NCBI RefSeq assembly: GCF_030849505.1
Contig: NZ_JAUJFI010000010.1
Coordinates: 1 to 62,006, forward strand
Length of the DNA: 62,006 nucleotides
DNA from: Azospirillum isscasi
GTDB taxonomy: Bacteria; Pseudomonadota; Alphaproteobacteria; Azospirillales; Azospirillaceae
Direction of reading: 5' to 3'
Positions within the stretch are counted from its first letter, which is position 1, and every line of letters starts with the position of its first letter. A program made the position numbers and the translations under genes. Under the pieces are notes generated by a model. The model searched no databases. It was not told where the DNA came from and worked only from the letters and a program-made list of their open reading frames with translations. This document shows positions 14,907 to 22,437 of the stretch, piece after piece.

Positions 14907-16058
14907 TCACAGCCTGAGGAAGGAGAACAGGACGGAGAACACCGCGTCCAGCACGATCACCAGGAAGATGGACTCCACCACCGACTTGGTCGTCAGCGTG
15001 CCGACGCTCTCGGCGCTGCCGGAGACCTTCAGCCCCTCGTAACAGCCGACCATGGCGATCACCAGCGCGAAGACCGGCGCCTTCACCAGTCCAACCAGGA
15101 AATGCGGCAGGGTGACGGCACCGTGAAGCTGCCGGATGAACTGCCCGAAGGTGATGTCCAGCGTCGCGTAGCTCATCACCGCACCGCCGAACAGCCCCAT
15201 GATGTCGGCGTAGAAGGCCAGCAGCGGCAGCGTGATCATCAGCGCCAGCGCGCGCGGCACCACCAGCAGCTCCACCACGTCCAGCCCCAGCGTGCTGATG
15301 GCGTCCACCTCCTGGTTCACCTTCATGGTGCCGATCTGCGCCGTGAAGGCGGAGCCGGAGCGCCCGGCCACGATGATCGCGGTCATCAGGATGCCGATCT
15401 CGCGCAGGATCGACACGCCCAGCAGGTTGACCACGAACAGCTCCGCCCCGAAGCGGCGGAGCTGGTCCGCCCCCTGGAAGGCCAGCACCACGCCGATCAG
15501 GAAGGACAGAAGCCCCAGGATCGGCAGGGCGTTCAGCCCGGTCTGCTCGATGTGGAACATCACCGCGCGGAACCGCAGCCGCCGCGGGTTCAGCAGCAGC
15601 CGTCCGAAGGTGATGGTGATCAGGCCGAGGAAGGACAGCAGGTCGCGCCCCTCGCGCAGGCCATCCACGGCGGTGCGCCCGGTGCGCTCCAGCATGTCGA
15701 GGATGGGGCGCGGCGTCTCCGCCCGCTCCACCGGCGCGGGGCCGACCTTGCGCACGGCGTCGAACAGGGCTGCGTGCTCCGGGCGGACGGCGGCCAGATC
15801 GACGGCGTGGCCCGCCGCCTTCAGCCGGTCGGCCAGGGTGGACAGCAGATAGGCGCCCACCGTGTCCATGGCGTCCAGCCGCGACAGGTCCAGGCTGACC
15901 GTGCCGCCGCCGTCCAGCGCGAAGCGGTCGAGCGCGCCCGACAGCGAACCGGCGGCCTTCAGGTCCCAGTGGCCCAGGGCCGTCAGCATCCACCCGCCGC
16001 CGCCGCCACCGCCGCCGTCAGCGCGCGACGATTCCAACCACGCCCTTTCGCGCGCCAT
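14907..16058 (-). CDS. mlaE: ABC permease MlaE with N-terminal STAS domain
   Basis: This is a 383-residue protein. Residues about 20-110 look like a STAS domain (the role of separate MlaB in E. coli), containing [18 protein letters not shown]. Residues about 130-380 form the MlaE permease with five to six membrane segments and the conserved [19 protein letters not shown] and [11 protein letters not shown] motifs. It is the channel of the Mla-type lipid transporter. ATG at 16058 starts [11 protein letters not shown]; eight consecutive glycines follow at residues 15-22, a slippage-prone GGC/GGT run that probably acts as a flexible linker. It heads the operon, and no mlaC gene is present. Confidence 0.92.
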   Translation of the reverse strand: MARERAWLESSRADGGGGGGGGWMLTALGHWDLKAAGSLSGALDRFALDGGGTVSLDLSRLDAMDTVGAYLLSTLADRLKAAGHAVDLAAVRPEHAALFDAVRKVGPAPVERAETPRPILDMLERTGRTAVDGLREGRDLLSFLGLITITFGRLLLNPRRLRFRAVMFHIEQTGLNALPILGLLSFLIGVVLAFQGADQLRRFGAELFVVNLLGVSILREIGILMTAIIVAGRSGSAFTAQIGTMKVNQEVDAISTLGLDVVELLVVPRALALMITLPLLAFYADIMGLFGGAVMSYATLDITFGQFIRQLHGAVTLPHFLVGLVKAPVFALVIAMVGCYEGLKVSGSAESVGTLTTKSVVESIFLVIVLDAVFSVLFSFLRL

Positions 16059-16185
16059 GCCCCGTCCTGCCCTTCCCGTCCGGTTCCGCCTTGCGGCGCT
16101 GTTCGTGCTTGTGGGGAGAACTTGGCCGCAAGCCCCCCCGACGGTCAACCTCAAGCCCGGGAAAAAACAGCCGCGCAACGGTGGT

Positions 16186-16214
16186 TTGCACCCGGTTGGC
16201 CGGCCCGATAGTAT
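16186..16214 (+). promoter_or_regulatory. Sigma-70-type promoter for apt
   Basis: TTGCAC and TAGTAT are separated by exactly 17 nt, four of six matches in each box, ending 32 nt upstream of the apt ATG. The spacing and position are those of a housekeeping promoter. Confidence 0.5.
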
Positions 16215-16246
16215 GGCGCCGCCGTTGCACAGGAACCTTATTCACC

Positions 16247-16774
16247 ATGCCGAACGCCATCGACCTGAAGAACCACATCCGCGGCATCGCCGACTTCCCC
16301 AAGCCCGGCATCCTCTTCTACGACATCTCGCCGCTGCTGGCCCACGCCGAGGCGTGGAAGGAAGCCGTGGACCAGTTGGCCGAGGCGCTGCGCCCGCACA
16401 AGCCGGACCTGCTGGTCGGCATCGAATCCCGCGGCTTCCTGATCGCCGCCCCGCTGGCCCTGGCGCTCGGCACCGGCTTCATCATGGTGCGCAAGCACGG
16501 CAAGCTGCCGGGCGACAAGGTGGCCCATTCCTATGACCTGGAGTACGGCACCGACACCATCGAGGTTCAGGCCGACGCCGTGAAGCCCGGCCAGCGCGTG
16601 GTGGTCCTGGACGACCTGCTGGCGACCGGCGGCACCATGGTCGCGGCGATCAGCCTGCTGCGCCGCGTCGGCGCCGACGTGCGCGCCGCCGCCTTCCTGG
16701 TGGAGCTGACCTTCCTCAACGGCCGGGACAAGTTGGACGTGCCCAGCGTCTCGCTGATGGCCTACGATTCGTAA
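16247..16774 (+). CDS. apt: Adenine phosphoribosyltransferase
   Basis: This 175-residue enzyme salvages adenine by joining it to PRPP to make AMP. The N-terminal [21 protein letters not shown] is the adenine-binding hood of [17 protein letters not shown] is the next conserved block, and [14 protein letters not shown] is the PRPP-binding motif. The length is normal for the family. ATG at 16247 is preceded by AGGA at about 11 nt. It is monocistronic, with a promoter upstream and hairpins downstream. Confidence 0.96.
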   Translation: MPNAIDLKNHIRGIADFPKPGILFYDISPLLAHAEAWKEAVDQLAEALRPHKPDLLVGIESRGFLIAAPLALALGTGFIMVRKHGKLPGDKVAHSYDLEYGTDTIEVQADAVKPGQRVVVLDDLLATGGTMVAAISLLRRVGADVRAAAFLVELTFLNGRDKLDVPSVSLMAYDS

Positions 16775-16775
16775 C

Positions 16776-16825
16776 GGCGCCCTATAGAAAGGCGTCTAGA
16801 AGGGCGCCTGCCCATCCTTTGGGCA
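16776..16825 (+). terminator. Hairpins after apt
   Basis: GGCGCC at 16776-16781 pairs with GGCGCC at 16803-16808, and immediately after it TGCCCA/TGGGCA forms a second 6-bp stem (16809-16825) with a 5-nt loop. No long T-run follows, so this is a probable but not classical terminator, backed up by the repeat element that starts at 16829. Confidence 0.4.
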
Positions 16826-16828
16826 TCC

Positions 16829-16967
16829 CTCTCCCGCCCCGGGAGAGGGTGGCGCCGAAGGCGCCGGGTGAGGGTCGCCCGGGGATCGAGGCGCCGATTC
16901 TTGCCGATACCCTCACCCTTCCTGCGTTTTGCGCGGGCCCCTTCCCTCTCCCGGGGCGGGAGAGGGC
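16829..16967. repeat. Dispersed 139-bp element, copy B
   Basis: This is a gap-free partner of copy A at 11482-11620, with palindromic ends CCTCTCCCGCCCCGGGAGAGGG and CCCTCTCCCGGGGCGGGAGAGGG. Here it lies in the 270-bp gap between apt and the next gene on the same strand, so it is not restricted to convergent pairs. The rest of the gap (16968-17044) shows no further feature. Confidence 0.75.
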
Positions 16968-17044
16968 ATCTCGAAGGCAGCCTGTCCGGTCGTGGCACAG
17001 GGTTTGCGAGAATCTCCGGTCATTGTTGCTCGGTACGGCGCTCC

Positions 17045-18733
17045 ATGACCCATATGGCCCCGGTGATTCTCGAACAGCCGCCTCTCCTGGCCGTCCGGCC
17101 CCCCGAAACCGTGTCCATGCGGACGCGCGACGGCTTGCGGCTGGACGCCGACCTGTACCGTCCCGACGCGGTCGGCCCCTGGCCCGTCCTGCTGCTCCGG
17201 CTCGCCTGCGGGCGGCGCACGGCGATGACCACCCAGTATGCGCACCCGCGCTGGTACGCCGCCCGCGGCTATGTGGTCGTGGTGCAGGACGTGCGTGGGC
17301 GCGGCACGTCGGAAGGCCGCTTCCGCCCCTTCGAAGCGGAGCGGGAGGACGGCGCCGACGCGGTGGCCTGGGCGGCGTCCCTGCCCGGTTCCAACGGCAC
17401 GGTGGGCATGTACGGCAGCGGCTACGCCGGCATGGCGCAGCTTCTGGCCCTGGCCGAGCGGCCCGCCGCGCTGCGCGCCGTGGTCCCGGCGCTGGCCGGC
17501 TGGGACGTGTTCACCGACTGGGCGACGGAGGGCGGCGCCTTCCGGCTGGCCGACGCCATGGGCTGGGCGCTGCACTGCGCGGCGGAATCCGCCCGCCGGC
17601 TGGAGGATGGCGCGGCCTACCGCGCGCTTCTGGAGGCGACGCGCGCCCTGCCGCTGGACGACGAGATCCCCTCGCGTCCGCGGGTGCTGCGCGAATACGC
17701 GCGCCATTGCCATTACGACGACTGGCTGACCACCCCCGGTCCGGGCGGAAGCTGGGACGGGCTGTCGCCGCGCCACGCCCTGTCCGGCGGGGTGGGCGAG
17801 GTTTCCATCCTTCAGATCGGCGGCTGGTACGACCCGCGCCTGACCGGCACGCTGGAGGCGCATGAGGCCCTGTCCGGCGCCCTGTCCGGCGGCAGCGACA
17901 GCGCCGTCCGCCTGCTGGTCGGCCCGTGGGACCGCCACGGCGTGGCGGCCCATGCCCGCACCGAGGGTCCGGCGCCCTCCGACGTGCCGTCCTTCGACGC
18001 CCTGCAACTCGGCTGGTTCGGGCGCTTCCTGAAGGGGGAGATGAACGGCGCGGAGCGCGGCGGTCCGATCCGTCTGTTCGATGTTCTGGAACGCCGCTGG
18101 CGCGACCTGCCGGCCCTGCCGCCCGCGGCGCGTTCCCTGCATCTGGCCAGCGACGGCCTCGCCACGCGGCACGGCGGCGGCGCCCTGCGCGACGGTGCGC
18201 CGGACGAGGCGTTCCTCGACGTGCTGGTCCACGATCCGCGCAACCCGGTGCCCGCCGTGGGCGGCCATGCGGTGCCGGGCGCCGGCCCGCGCGACCGTGC
18301 GGCCATCGACGCGCGGCCCGACGTGGCGGTCTACGACACGGCTCCGCTCGCCGCGCCGCTGACCCTGTCGGGTCTGGCCGCCCTGGAGATCTGGGTGGAG
18401 GCCGACGCCCCGTCCTTCGACGTCAGCGCCGTCCTGTCCGCCGTCCTGCCGGACGGGCGCGTCCTGCCGCTGAGCCAGGGCCACGCGCGGGTGGAGCCGG
18501 GCGGCGAGCAGCGCCCCCTGCCGGTGGCCCTGCGCGCGCTCTGCGCGACCCTGCCCGCCGGAAGCGCGCTGCGGCTCAGCATCGCCGGGTCCTGCTTCCC
18601 GGCCTATCCCGTCAATCCGGGAACGGGGGCGGAGCCGGGCGAAACCCGGCTGGTGGACGCGCAGCCGATCACCCTGCTGGTCCACGGCGGCGGCACCCGC
18701 CCGTCGCGCCTGCTGCTGCCGGCCAGGGACTAG
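17045..18733 (+). CDS. CocE/NonD-family hydrolase homologue lacking the nucleophile serine
   Basis: This 562-residue protein has the S15/CocE architecture: an alpha/beta-hydrolase domain (residues about 25-330) with VVVVQDVRGRGTSEG, a helical cap, and a C-terminal jelly-roll domain. The family acts on ester or amide bonds of acyl compounds. The nucleophile elbow should read GMxGxSYxGxxQ; here it is GMYGSGYAGMAQ, so glycine 126 occupies the serine position and a serine lies one place earlier. The aspartate (D263 in GGWYD) and histidine (H298 in GPWDRH) are kept. Either S125 serves as a shifted nucleophile or the protein is not a classical hydrolase. The start is ATG 17045 or the in-frame ATG 17054; neither has a strong ribosome site. 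Confidence 0.85.
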   Translation: MTHMAPVILEQPPLLAVRPPETVSMRTRDGLRLDADLYRPDAVGPWPVLLLRLACGRRTAMTTQYAHPRWYAARGYVVVVQDVRGRGTSEGRFRPFEAEREDGADAVAWAASLPGSNGTVGMYGSGYAGMAQLLALAERPAALRAVVPALAGWDVFTDWATEGGAFRLADAMGWALHCAAESARRLEDGAAYRALLEATRALPLDDEIPSRPRVLREYARHCHYDDWLTTPGPGGSWDGLSPRHALSGGVGEVSILQIGGWYDPRLTGTLEAHEALSGALSGGSDSAVRLLVGPWDRHGVAAHARTEGPAPSDVPSFDALQLGWFGRFLKGEMNGAERGGPIRLFDVLERRWRDLPALPPAARSLHLASDGLATRHGGGALRDGAPDEAFLDVLVHDPRNPVPAVGGHAVPGAGPRDRAAIDARPDVAVYDTAPLAAPLTLSGLAALEIWVEADAPSFDVSAVLSAVLPDGRVLPLSQGHARVEPGGEQRPLPVALRALCATLPAGSALRLSIAGSCFPAYPVNPGTGAEPGETRLVDAQPITLLVHGGGTRPSRLLLPARD

Positions 18734-18736
18734 CCC

Positions 18737-19519
18737 TCAGCGCCGCTCGAGCTGGCCGTGTTCGTCCTCGTCCGGATGCTCGAAGTCGCGGACGGCGCGG
18801 GCGGCGCTGCGCAGGCACAGGTTCAGGCTGCGGTCGAGCAGGCGCATCATCAGGTCGCGGAACGGCGTCTTGTCGCCCAGCGACCAGGCGCGCTCCACCA
18901 TCGCGCCGTACATGTCGTGGTCCTCTTCCGTCACCACCACCGGCGGGAAACCGGCGCGGTTCAGGATCAGGTTGCACAGCAGAAGTGCCGTGGTGGCGTT
19001 GCCCTGGAAGAAGGGGCGGACGCTCATCAGCCGGTGATGCGCCTCGAAGGCGGCCTCCGGCCCCGGCTCCGTCCGGCGCAGCCAGCCCGACAGGGCCGAC
19101 ATCGACACCCGCACCTTCGCCGGATCGGGCGAGGCGCCGGCCTCGTCCTTCAGCGCGCCCTCCCGGTAGCGCCCGGCGTTCGCGTCGATCCCCTGGTAGA
19201 GCACGCCGTGGAAGGCCGCGATGGTGCGCTCCGTCACCACCCCGCCGCCCTGGAAGGACAGGCGCGCCATCAGTTCCAGAGCCGCGCGGTGGTTGAGCAC
19301 GAGGCGCTGCGGTTCCGCCGGGCGGCTGCGCAGCGCGGCGCCGCGGTCCAGCACCATGCGCACGTCCTCGGGCGACAGGTCCACCCCCTCCACGATGAGG
19401 CAGGCGCCGGTCAGGCCGCGTTCGAAGCGGTCCGCCAGATCGCGGACCACGGTCATCGGCAAGGGCCGCGCGTCGTCCAGAACCCGCTTTTTCTCCAGAA
19501 TGTCGTCCAGCAGCGCCAT
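18737..19519 (-). CDS. Fic-fold protein with degenerate catalytic motif
   Basis: This 260-residue protein follows the Fic/DOC layout. An inhibitory-helix-like IVEGVDLS lies at residues 42-49, the flap region is near 90-115, and AFEAHHRLMSVRPFFQGNAT leads into the Fic loop. Active Fic enzymes carry HPFxxGNGRxxR and transfer AMP or similar groups to proteins. Here the histidine is R168, the final glycine of GNG is A175, and both arginines are lost (T176, L179). AMP transfer by the standard mechanism is therefore unlikely; a pseudoenzyme or a different chemistry is possible. The gene is single, converging on the hydrolase gene only 3 bp away. Confidence 0.8.
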   Translation of the reverse strand: MALLDDILEKKRVLDDARPLPMTVVRDLADRFERGLTGACLIVEGVDLSPEDVRMVLDRGAALRSRPAEPQRLVLNHRAALELMARLSFQGGGVVTERTIAAFHGVLYQGIDANAGRYREGALKDEAGASPDPAKVRVSMSALSGWLRRTEPGPEAAFEAHHRLMSVRPFFQGNATTALLLCNLILNRAGFPPVVVTEEDHDMYGAMVERAWSLGDKTPFRDLMMRLLDRSLNLCLRSAARAVRDFEHPDEDEHGQLERR

Positions 19520-19740
19520 CGTCCCGAACTCCGCAGATCCCTTGCATTTTCATAATGCCTGGACGGCGCGCGGGAAAGCATATCCTTGCCCGGTCCGCAA
19601 GTCCGGCAGGGTGCAGTGCAACCTGTGGCCTGCGGTTTTTTGCCGCTTGTGCCTCCGTGGTTGCCGGTCTTAACATCCCGATGCAAGATTTACGCACCCT
19701 CTATACTCGCGTGACCCGGCCCTCGGAAAGGATTGATCCG

Positions 19741-20163
19741 ATGCAAGATGTTGCCTGGGATAAATCAATGAGCGTCGGCGTCGAAGTTCTCGACGACGAC
19801 CACAGGAAATTGCTCGACATGTTCAATGGACTTCTGAAGGCCGGGATCGCGGAGAAGGACCGCGCCAGCCTGTCGGGCCTGCTGGGGGGCTTGCGGGAAT
19901 ACACGACCGTGCATTTCGCGCGGGAAGAGATGCTGATGGAACAGCAGGGCTATCCCGGCCTGGACACCCACCGGGCCGCCCACCGCTATTTCATCGACGA
20001 AGTGCAGAAGCTGTGCCTGGACGATGACGACAGCAACGAGATGATGCTGCGCATCGACCTGATCCTGCTTCTGAAGGAATGGTTCATCGAGCACATCCAG
20101 TCGGTGGACAAGCAGTACAGCCCCTTCATGGCCGAAGACACCGGCAACGGCGCCACCCATTGA
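19741..20163 (+). CDS. Bacteriohemerythrin
   Basis: This 140-residue four-helix O2-binding protein has the di-iron ligands in order: H in VLDDDHRKL, H and E in TVHFAREE, two H in LDTHRAAHRYF, and H and D in FIEHIQSVDKQY. The family carries or senses oxygen at a di-iron centre in the cytoplasm. ATG at 19741 has AAAGGA upstream. An in-frame ATG 60 nt earlier (19681) begins the same word CGATGCAAGAT but lacks a ribosome site. It is a single gene. Confidence 0.93.
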   Translation: MQDVAWDKSMSVGVEVLDDDHRKLLDMFNGLLKAGIAEKDRASLSGLLGGLREYTTVHFAREEMLMEQQGYPGLDTHRAAHRYFIDEVQKLCLDDDDSNEMMLRIDLILLLKEWFIEHIQSVDKQYSPFMAEDTGNGATH

Positions 20164-20169
20164 GCACCC

Positions 20170-20200
20170 CCCTCCCCTGCCGCGTCAGCGCAGGGGAGGG
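20170..20200. terminator. Hairpin between convergent bacteriohemerythrin and BON genes
   Basis: CCCTCCCCTGC and GCAGGGGAGGG form a perfect 11-bp stem around a 9-nt loop. It lies 6 nt after the bacteriohemerythrin stop and could stop transcription from both sides; no T-run follows on either strand. Confidence 0.5.
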
Positions 20201-20237
20201 CCGGTGTGGGGGTCCGGCGCGCGGCCCGGCGGCGGCC

Positions 20238-20837
20238 TCAGAAGGCCATCGTGCCGCCCTGCGGACGGACGCGCAGATTGTTCTGGACGTGACGGACACC
20301 GGAGACCGAGTCGGCCAGATCCTCGGCCCGGCGTTTCGCCATGCGGTCGTCCACCCGACCGTCCAGGGTGACCTCCCCGCCCGCCACCGAAACCTCGACG
20401 TCGGTGGCGTCGATGTACGGGTCCTCGGTCAGCCGGTCGTTCAGGTCGTCGCGGATGCGCTCGTCCGACCGGGCATAGCCCCGCGGCCCGCGGCCCCGGT
20501 GTTGAGCGCGCCGTTCGTCGTCCTGGCGGCGGCGTTCAGCGTCGTCGTTGCCGAACCAGGATGCGATCTCGTCGCCGGCCTGCTCCCAGAAGCCGCGCTC
20601 CCGCGCCATGCCGATGGGCTCGTCGCGATGCCAGCCGCGTTCGGCATGGCCCCAGTCGCTCCCCCAGCGGCGGCCGGGATCGCGCTCATCGTAACCGCCG
20701 CTTTTGTAGTCACTCCGCGGGGAACCGCCTGCGCCGTAGGCGCCGCGCCCGAATTCCTTGCGGTCGCGGACGTCCTGGCGGTCGTCCTCGTCCGGGTTGC
20801 GGGCCTCGTCCCTCCACCGGTTTTCGTGCTGAACCAT
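20238..20837 (-). CDS. BON-domain stress protein with disordered N-terminal half
   Basis: This 199-residue protein begins with about 120 residues of charged, glycine-rich, tyrosine-containing sequence. A BON domain follows (about residues 125-192: RIRDDLNDRLTEDPYID, then VTLDGRVDDRMAKRRAEDLA and VRHVQNNL). BON domains bind membranes or lipids, and such proteins are commonly part of envelope and general stress responses. No signal peptide is visible, so the location is unclear. ATG at 20837 has GGGAG 9 nt upstream. An EcfG-type promoter match lies 55 nt upstream of the start. Confidence 0.85.
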   Translation of the reverse strand: MVQHENRWRDEARNPDEDDRQDVRDRKEFGRGAYGAGGSPRSDYKSGGYDERDPGRRWGSDWGHAERGWHRDEPIGMARERGFWEQAGDEIASWFGNDDAERRRQDDERRAQHRGRGPRGYARSDERIRDDLNDRLTEDPYIDATDVEVSVAGGEVTLDGRVDDRMAKRRAEDLADSVSGVRHVQNNLRVRPQGGTMAF

Positions 20838-20891
20838 CGTGCCGGACTCCCGTTCGCCGTTGCCCGCCGCCCCACCGGGCGGCGTTTTCTC

Positions 20892-20917
20892 AACAGGACG
20901 GCGCTGGGCTGCGTTCC
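20892..20917 (-). promoter_or_regulatory. EcfG-type promoter for the BON gene
   Basis: Minus-strand GGAAC, 18 nt, GTT. The spacing is one longer than at the other two sites and the base before GTT is T rather than C. The position and orientation are right for the gene starting at 20837. Confidence 0.45.
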
Positions 20918-20996
20918 CCTTTCGTCGGGTCGCCGGAGATCCCGCACAATCTGGCACGCGGATTGCTGCACTGCACACAGTCATCCACGCAGACTT

Positions 20997-21032
20997 GGCC
21001 CCGGCTCCCCTTCGGACCGGGGCCTCCTTTTT
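20997..21032 (+). terminator. Orphan plus-strand intrinsic terminator
   Basis: GGCCCCGG and CCGGGGCC form a perfect 8-bp GC stem around a 12-nt loop, followed by TCCTTTTT. The T-run is on the plus strand, but the flanking genes run on the minus strand, so it may end an unannotated small RNA transcribed from roughly 20900 onwards. Confidence 0.55.
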
Positions 21033-21157
21033 CCCGCTTCACCGGTCAACCGGGACCGGCGCTTGGCCCGGTGACGACGGCGGTTCCGCCCCTCCGCGGG
21101 GGATGCGGCGGCAATGCCATTGATTGCCAAATCGGAAGGAGGGCCGGAAGAATTGAA

Positions 21158-21634
21158 TCAGGCGGCGCTGGCCCAACCGCGAATTGGGCTGCGGGCCAGG
21201 GACGAATTGCTGTAGGCCGCCCGGTTCGTGACCTCCGCCCCCACCCAGTCGGGAAGCGGGACGAGTTGGTCGGGGCGGGACAGTTCGACCTCGGCGATCA
21301 CCAGCCCGGCGTTCTCGCCCCCGAATACGTCGATTTCCCAGCAGAGACCATGGTGATGGGAAAGATAGCGGGTCTTCTCGATCAGCCCGCCCCGGCAACT
21401 GTGACGCAGCAGGCCCAGGGCGAGGTCGAGGGGCAGCGGGTGTTCGACCTCCTCCCGGCAGGGGCCGCGGCGGGGGCTTTTGACGGTGAGCGTGGCGTCC
21501 GGACCCGCGACCCGGACCCGCACCGTTCGCCCGTCATCGGAAGGCAGATAGCCCTGGACGATCGACAGACCGTCCCGGCACAGGGAACGGATGTCCTTCC
21601 TGACCAGAAATCGCCGCTCGATCTCAATCGCCAT
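21158..21634 (-). CDS. CYTH-domain triphosphatase-like protein
   Basis: This 158-residue protein starts MAIEIERRFLV, the CYTH signature ExExR/K at the N-terminus. It continues with alternating charged strands such as VRVRVAG, LTVKSP, EIDVFGG and IAEVEL that line a tunnel for a triphosphate and metal. Small CYTH proteins of this length act as inorganic tripolyphosphatases or thiamine-triphosphatase-like enzymes; adenylate cyclase activity is less likely. It is a single gene on the minus strand. The substrate is an inference from the family. Confidence 0.88.
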   Translation of the reverse strand: MAIEIERRFLVRKDIRSLCRDGLSIVQGYLPSDDGRTVRVRVAGPDATLTVKSPRRGPCREEVEHPLPLDLALGLLRHSCRGGLIEKTRYLSHHHGLCWEIDVFGGENAGLVIAEVELSRPDQLVPLPDWVGAEVTNRAAYSNSSLARSPIRGWASAA

Positions 21635-21833
21635 GACATCGGCCTTTCGGCTTATCGAACGCCGGTGAGGATAGGCCGGCCCCATGCTGCGGCGCAATCA
21701 TGCCCCTTACGCATGATGCCCGTTCCTGCATTGCGGTATTACCACTTGATTTGCCCATCGGACAAGCGCGCGCAGCGGCGCTTCCGCCGCTCCGTGGTGG
21801 GAGCGGTCATCCGATCTGGGGTAGGATGCCGCC

Positions 21834-22070
21834 ATGGCACGAGAGCTGACACCCTGGCTGATCCTGTTCGCGCTCTATGGCGCGCCCCTTCTGCATGTGA
21901 TGCTGTCGCGGCGCGGCGGACCGTGGCGTCCCCCGCCCGGCACGCGCTGCCCCTTCGGCCCGCGGGCCGGCTGGGTGGTGATGGTGCTGATTCTGGGGCC
22001 GGTGGGCTGGCTGATGTTCGTCATGCGGAACGGGCGCCGTTCCCGTCCCGGCCGCCGCCCCGGAGCGTGA
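21834..22070 (+). CDS. Small two-helix membrane protein
   Basis: This 78-residue protein has two membrane segments (residues about 6-24 and 46-64) separated by a basic, proline-rich loop, and a basic tail. It resembles the N-terminal membrane domain found in phospholipase-D-nuclease-N-terminal family proteins, but is too short to be sure. GGGGTAGGAT lies just upstream of the ATG. Its role is unknown. Confidence 0.65.
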   Translation: MARELTPWLILFALYGAPLLHVMLSRRGGPWRPPPGTRCPFGPRAGWVVMVLILGPVGWLMFVMRNGRRSRPGRRPGA

Positions 22071-22115
22071 CGCCCGGGGACCGCCGGCGGAGCGGGAACG
22101 GCGCCGGTCTGCCCG

Positions 22116-22274
22116 TCAGATCCGGCCCATCAGCAGGAGCACGATCAGGATCAGCAGCAGGACGCCGAGGATCCCGCTGGGACCGTAGCCCCAGCCGCGG
22201 CTGTGCGGCCATGCCGGAACCGCGCCGATCAGAACGAGAATCAAAATGATGAGCAGAATGGTGCCGAGGCTCAT
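22116..22274 (-). CDS. DUF3309 small membrane protein
   Basis: This 52-residue hydrophobic protein matches the DUF3309 pattern: MSLGTILLIILILVLIG, then AWPHSRGWGYGPSG, then a second membrane segment ending LLLMGRI. The function is unknown, but genes of this family are frequently stress-induced in alphaproteobacteria. GGGAGG precedes the ATG, and a consensus EcfG promoter is centred about 48 nt upstream. Confidence 0.88.
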   Translation of the reverse strand: MSLGTILLIILILVLIGAVPAWPHSRGWGYGPSGILGVLLLILIVLLLMGRI

Positions 22275-22309
22275 GGCGTCCTCCCAAATGTGGAGCGTTC
22301 GCTGAGCAG

Positions 22310-22334
22310 AACGCAAGCTTGGCCGCCTTGTTCC
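22310..22334 (-). promoter_or_regulatory. EcfG-type promoter for the DUF3309 gene
   Basis: Minus-strand GGAAC, 16 nt, CGTT: a full match to the general-stress consensus, 36 nt before the ATG at 22274. Confidence 0.6.
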
Positions 22335-22437
22335 TGTTTAGCACCTGTTCTTTGGCGCCCGGGGCCTCCATTCGGGGCAGCGCCGCCCTACCCTTCCGGT
22401 TGTCTTCCGAATTTGGATCGTTTTTCCAACCCCAGGC

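Larger units (their letters stand above)
20838..21157. other. 320-bp gap between CYTH and BON genes
   Basis: It contains the EcfG-type promoter for the BON gene (20892-20917) and a plus-strand intrinsic terminator (20997-21032) that belongs to no annotated gene. No open reading frame with a convincing ribosome site was found. Confidence 0.6.

Noticed and set aside
13356-16211. 951-codon plus-strand open frame over the Mla-like operon
   Set aside because: It is antisense to four well-supported overlapping genes and has a His/Gln/Arg-rich shadow composition.
19681-19741. Earlier in-frame ATG for bacteriohemerythrin
   Set aside because: It has no ribosome site, and the family start matches the ATG at 19741, which has AAAGGA upstream.
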